Made by a program: the position numbers and the translations under genes. Under the pieces are notes generated by a model. It made no database searches, was not told the DNA's origin, and worked only from the letters and a program-made list of their open reading frames with translations. From assembly GCA_021404565.1 (NCBI GenBank), contig JAAWWF010000083.1:80747-144746 (forward strand): a DNA stretch of 64,000 bases, in the 5' to 3' direction. The stretch is from Roseivirga sp. (GTDB lineage Bacteria > Bacteroidota > Bacteroidia > Cytophagales > Cyclobacteriaceae). The stretch's first letter is position 1. Each line of letters starts with the position of its first letter. This document shows, in pieces, positions 63,466 to 64,000 of this stretch.

Positions 63466-64000
63466 ATGACCTATAACCTGCAACAGCTCAAAAAAGACTA
63501 TGACTCCGGTAAGAAATTAAAGTTCCTCTTCTTTTGGGGTCACAAGCCTCATCCGGGAGGGGATGTCACCAGTTCGTGCTTTAGCCAGTGGTGGGTAGCC
63601 CCTTTTACAGTAGATGAGAATACATACCCCACGGCAGAGCACTGGATGATGGCTGAAAAAGCAAGGCTATTTGGAGATGTAGAGATGCTTGAAAAGATTA
63701 TCCAGGCTCAATCTCCGGCTCAAGCCAAAAAATTTGGCAGGCAGGTCAGAGGTTTCGATCAGGCAATATGGGAGAACAGGCGCTCTGAAATTGTTGTAGA
63801 GGGTAATGTTCACAAATTCACCCAGCACCCTGAGCTGAAAGACTTTCTGATAAACACCAAAAAACGCATCCTGGTAGAAGCCAGCCCAAGGGATACCATT
63901 TGGGGCATTGGTCTTTCTGCGGGCAATGAAAGAGCCGCTGTACCACTGCAGTGGCGGGGAAAAAATCTGCTGGGTTTTGCATTGATGAAGGTCAGAGATT
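63466..64000 (+). CDS. NADAR-family protein, 3' end outside the window
   Basis: The frame is open from the ATG at 63466 (MTYNLQQLKKDY) to the window edge, at least 178 codons. The NADAR (DUF1768, YbiA-like) signature is clear: FFWGHKP, SQWWVAPF, TAEHWMMAEKARLFGD, FGRQVRGFDQAIWENRR, and DTIWGIGLS. Family members hydrolyse ADP-ribose-linked or riboflavin-pathway intermediates (N-glycosidase activity). The gene is intact here and would end shortly after the window. Upstream codons in the same frame lack an alternative start. Confidence 0.9.
   Translation, partial: MTYNLQQLKKDYDSGKKLKFLFFWGHKPHPGGDVTSSCFSQWWVAPFTVDENTYPTAEHWMMAEKARLFGDVEMLEKIIQAQSPAQAKKFGRQVRGFDQAIWENRRSEIVVEGNVHKFTQHPELKDFLINTKKRILVEASPRDTIWGIGLSAGNERAAVPLQWRGKNLLGFALMKVRD

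Overview
The window comes from a Bacteroidota chromosome, most likely a free-living Cytophagales-type bacterium. The evidence is a SusC/SusD outer-membrane pair, type IX secretion (T9SS) C-terminal sorting domains on two secreted proteins, Bacteroidota-type promoters (-33 TTTG, -7 TAnnTTTG), GIGTxNP-repeat and RHS surface proteins, and AraC regulators with membrane N-termini. I see no rRNA, tRNA, CRISPR array or intact insertion sequence. The genus cannot be named from the sequence alone.

Layout. 0.5-10.3 kb: a three-gene RHS surface system (coiled-coil secreted protein, RHS-like N-terminal protein, 1465-aa RHS core protein). It ends in an AT-rich tip with an HExxH zincin motif, followed by an overlapping candidate immunity gene. 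10.3-11.2 kb: a small accessory patch with an orphan ORF and short degenerate direct repeats. 11.2-14.5 kb: membrane AraC regulator, secreted sugar-dehydrogenase-like beta-propeller, and a ClbS/DfsB protein behind a long hairpin. 14.5-21 kb: secreted M43-like metalloprotease, MFS transporter, metallo-beta-lactamase-fold hydrolase, a nucleotidyltransferase and unknown genes. 21.2-27.8 kb: SusC/SusD flanked on both sides by paralogues of an unrecognised secreted family. 27.8-30.5 kb (minus): Crp-family regulator, sulfide:quinone oxidoreductase and ferritin. 30.6-36.3 kb (minus): a TetR / ABC / HlyD / TolC export operon whose ATPase looks catalytically degenerate.

36.3-37.3 kb has no credible ORF and is the most unusual part. 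It holds a probable ~630-nt structured RNA on the minus strand, with a good promoter, several cUUCGg hairpins, a GNRA hairpin and an intrinsic terminator. Directly upstream of its promoter is a head-to-tail array of DnaA-box-like 9-mers at 12-bp spacing. It is a candidate replication origin (or a DnaA/other regulator array) next to an undescribed RNA.

37.3-48.8 kb (minus): a small lipoprotein and a giant 3694-aa T9SS-exported protein built of FG-GAP, Ig-like and cadherin-like repeats, with a 12-A tract inside the gene. 49.2-50.8 kb: an AlkD-like HEAT-repeat protein overlapping a spore-photoproduct-lyase-like radical SAM gene. 50.9-53.7 kb: TPR histidine kinase and LytTR regulator. 55.2-58.2 kb (minus): PAS/GAF histidine kinase and LuxR-type regulator. 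58.4-60.7 kb: a shortened Bat (VWA/TPR) operon. 60.9-62.9 kb: a second copy of the membrane-AraC plus secreted-propeller arrangement. The window ends inside a NADAR-family gene.

Functionally the region is dominated by the cell envelope: surface display and antagonism (RHS, giant adhesin, protease), nutrient uptake (SusCD, MFS), export (ABC/HlyD/TolC), redox and metal handling (SQR, ferritin) and envelope-linked signalling.
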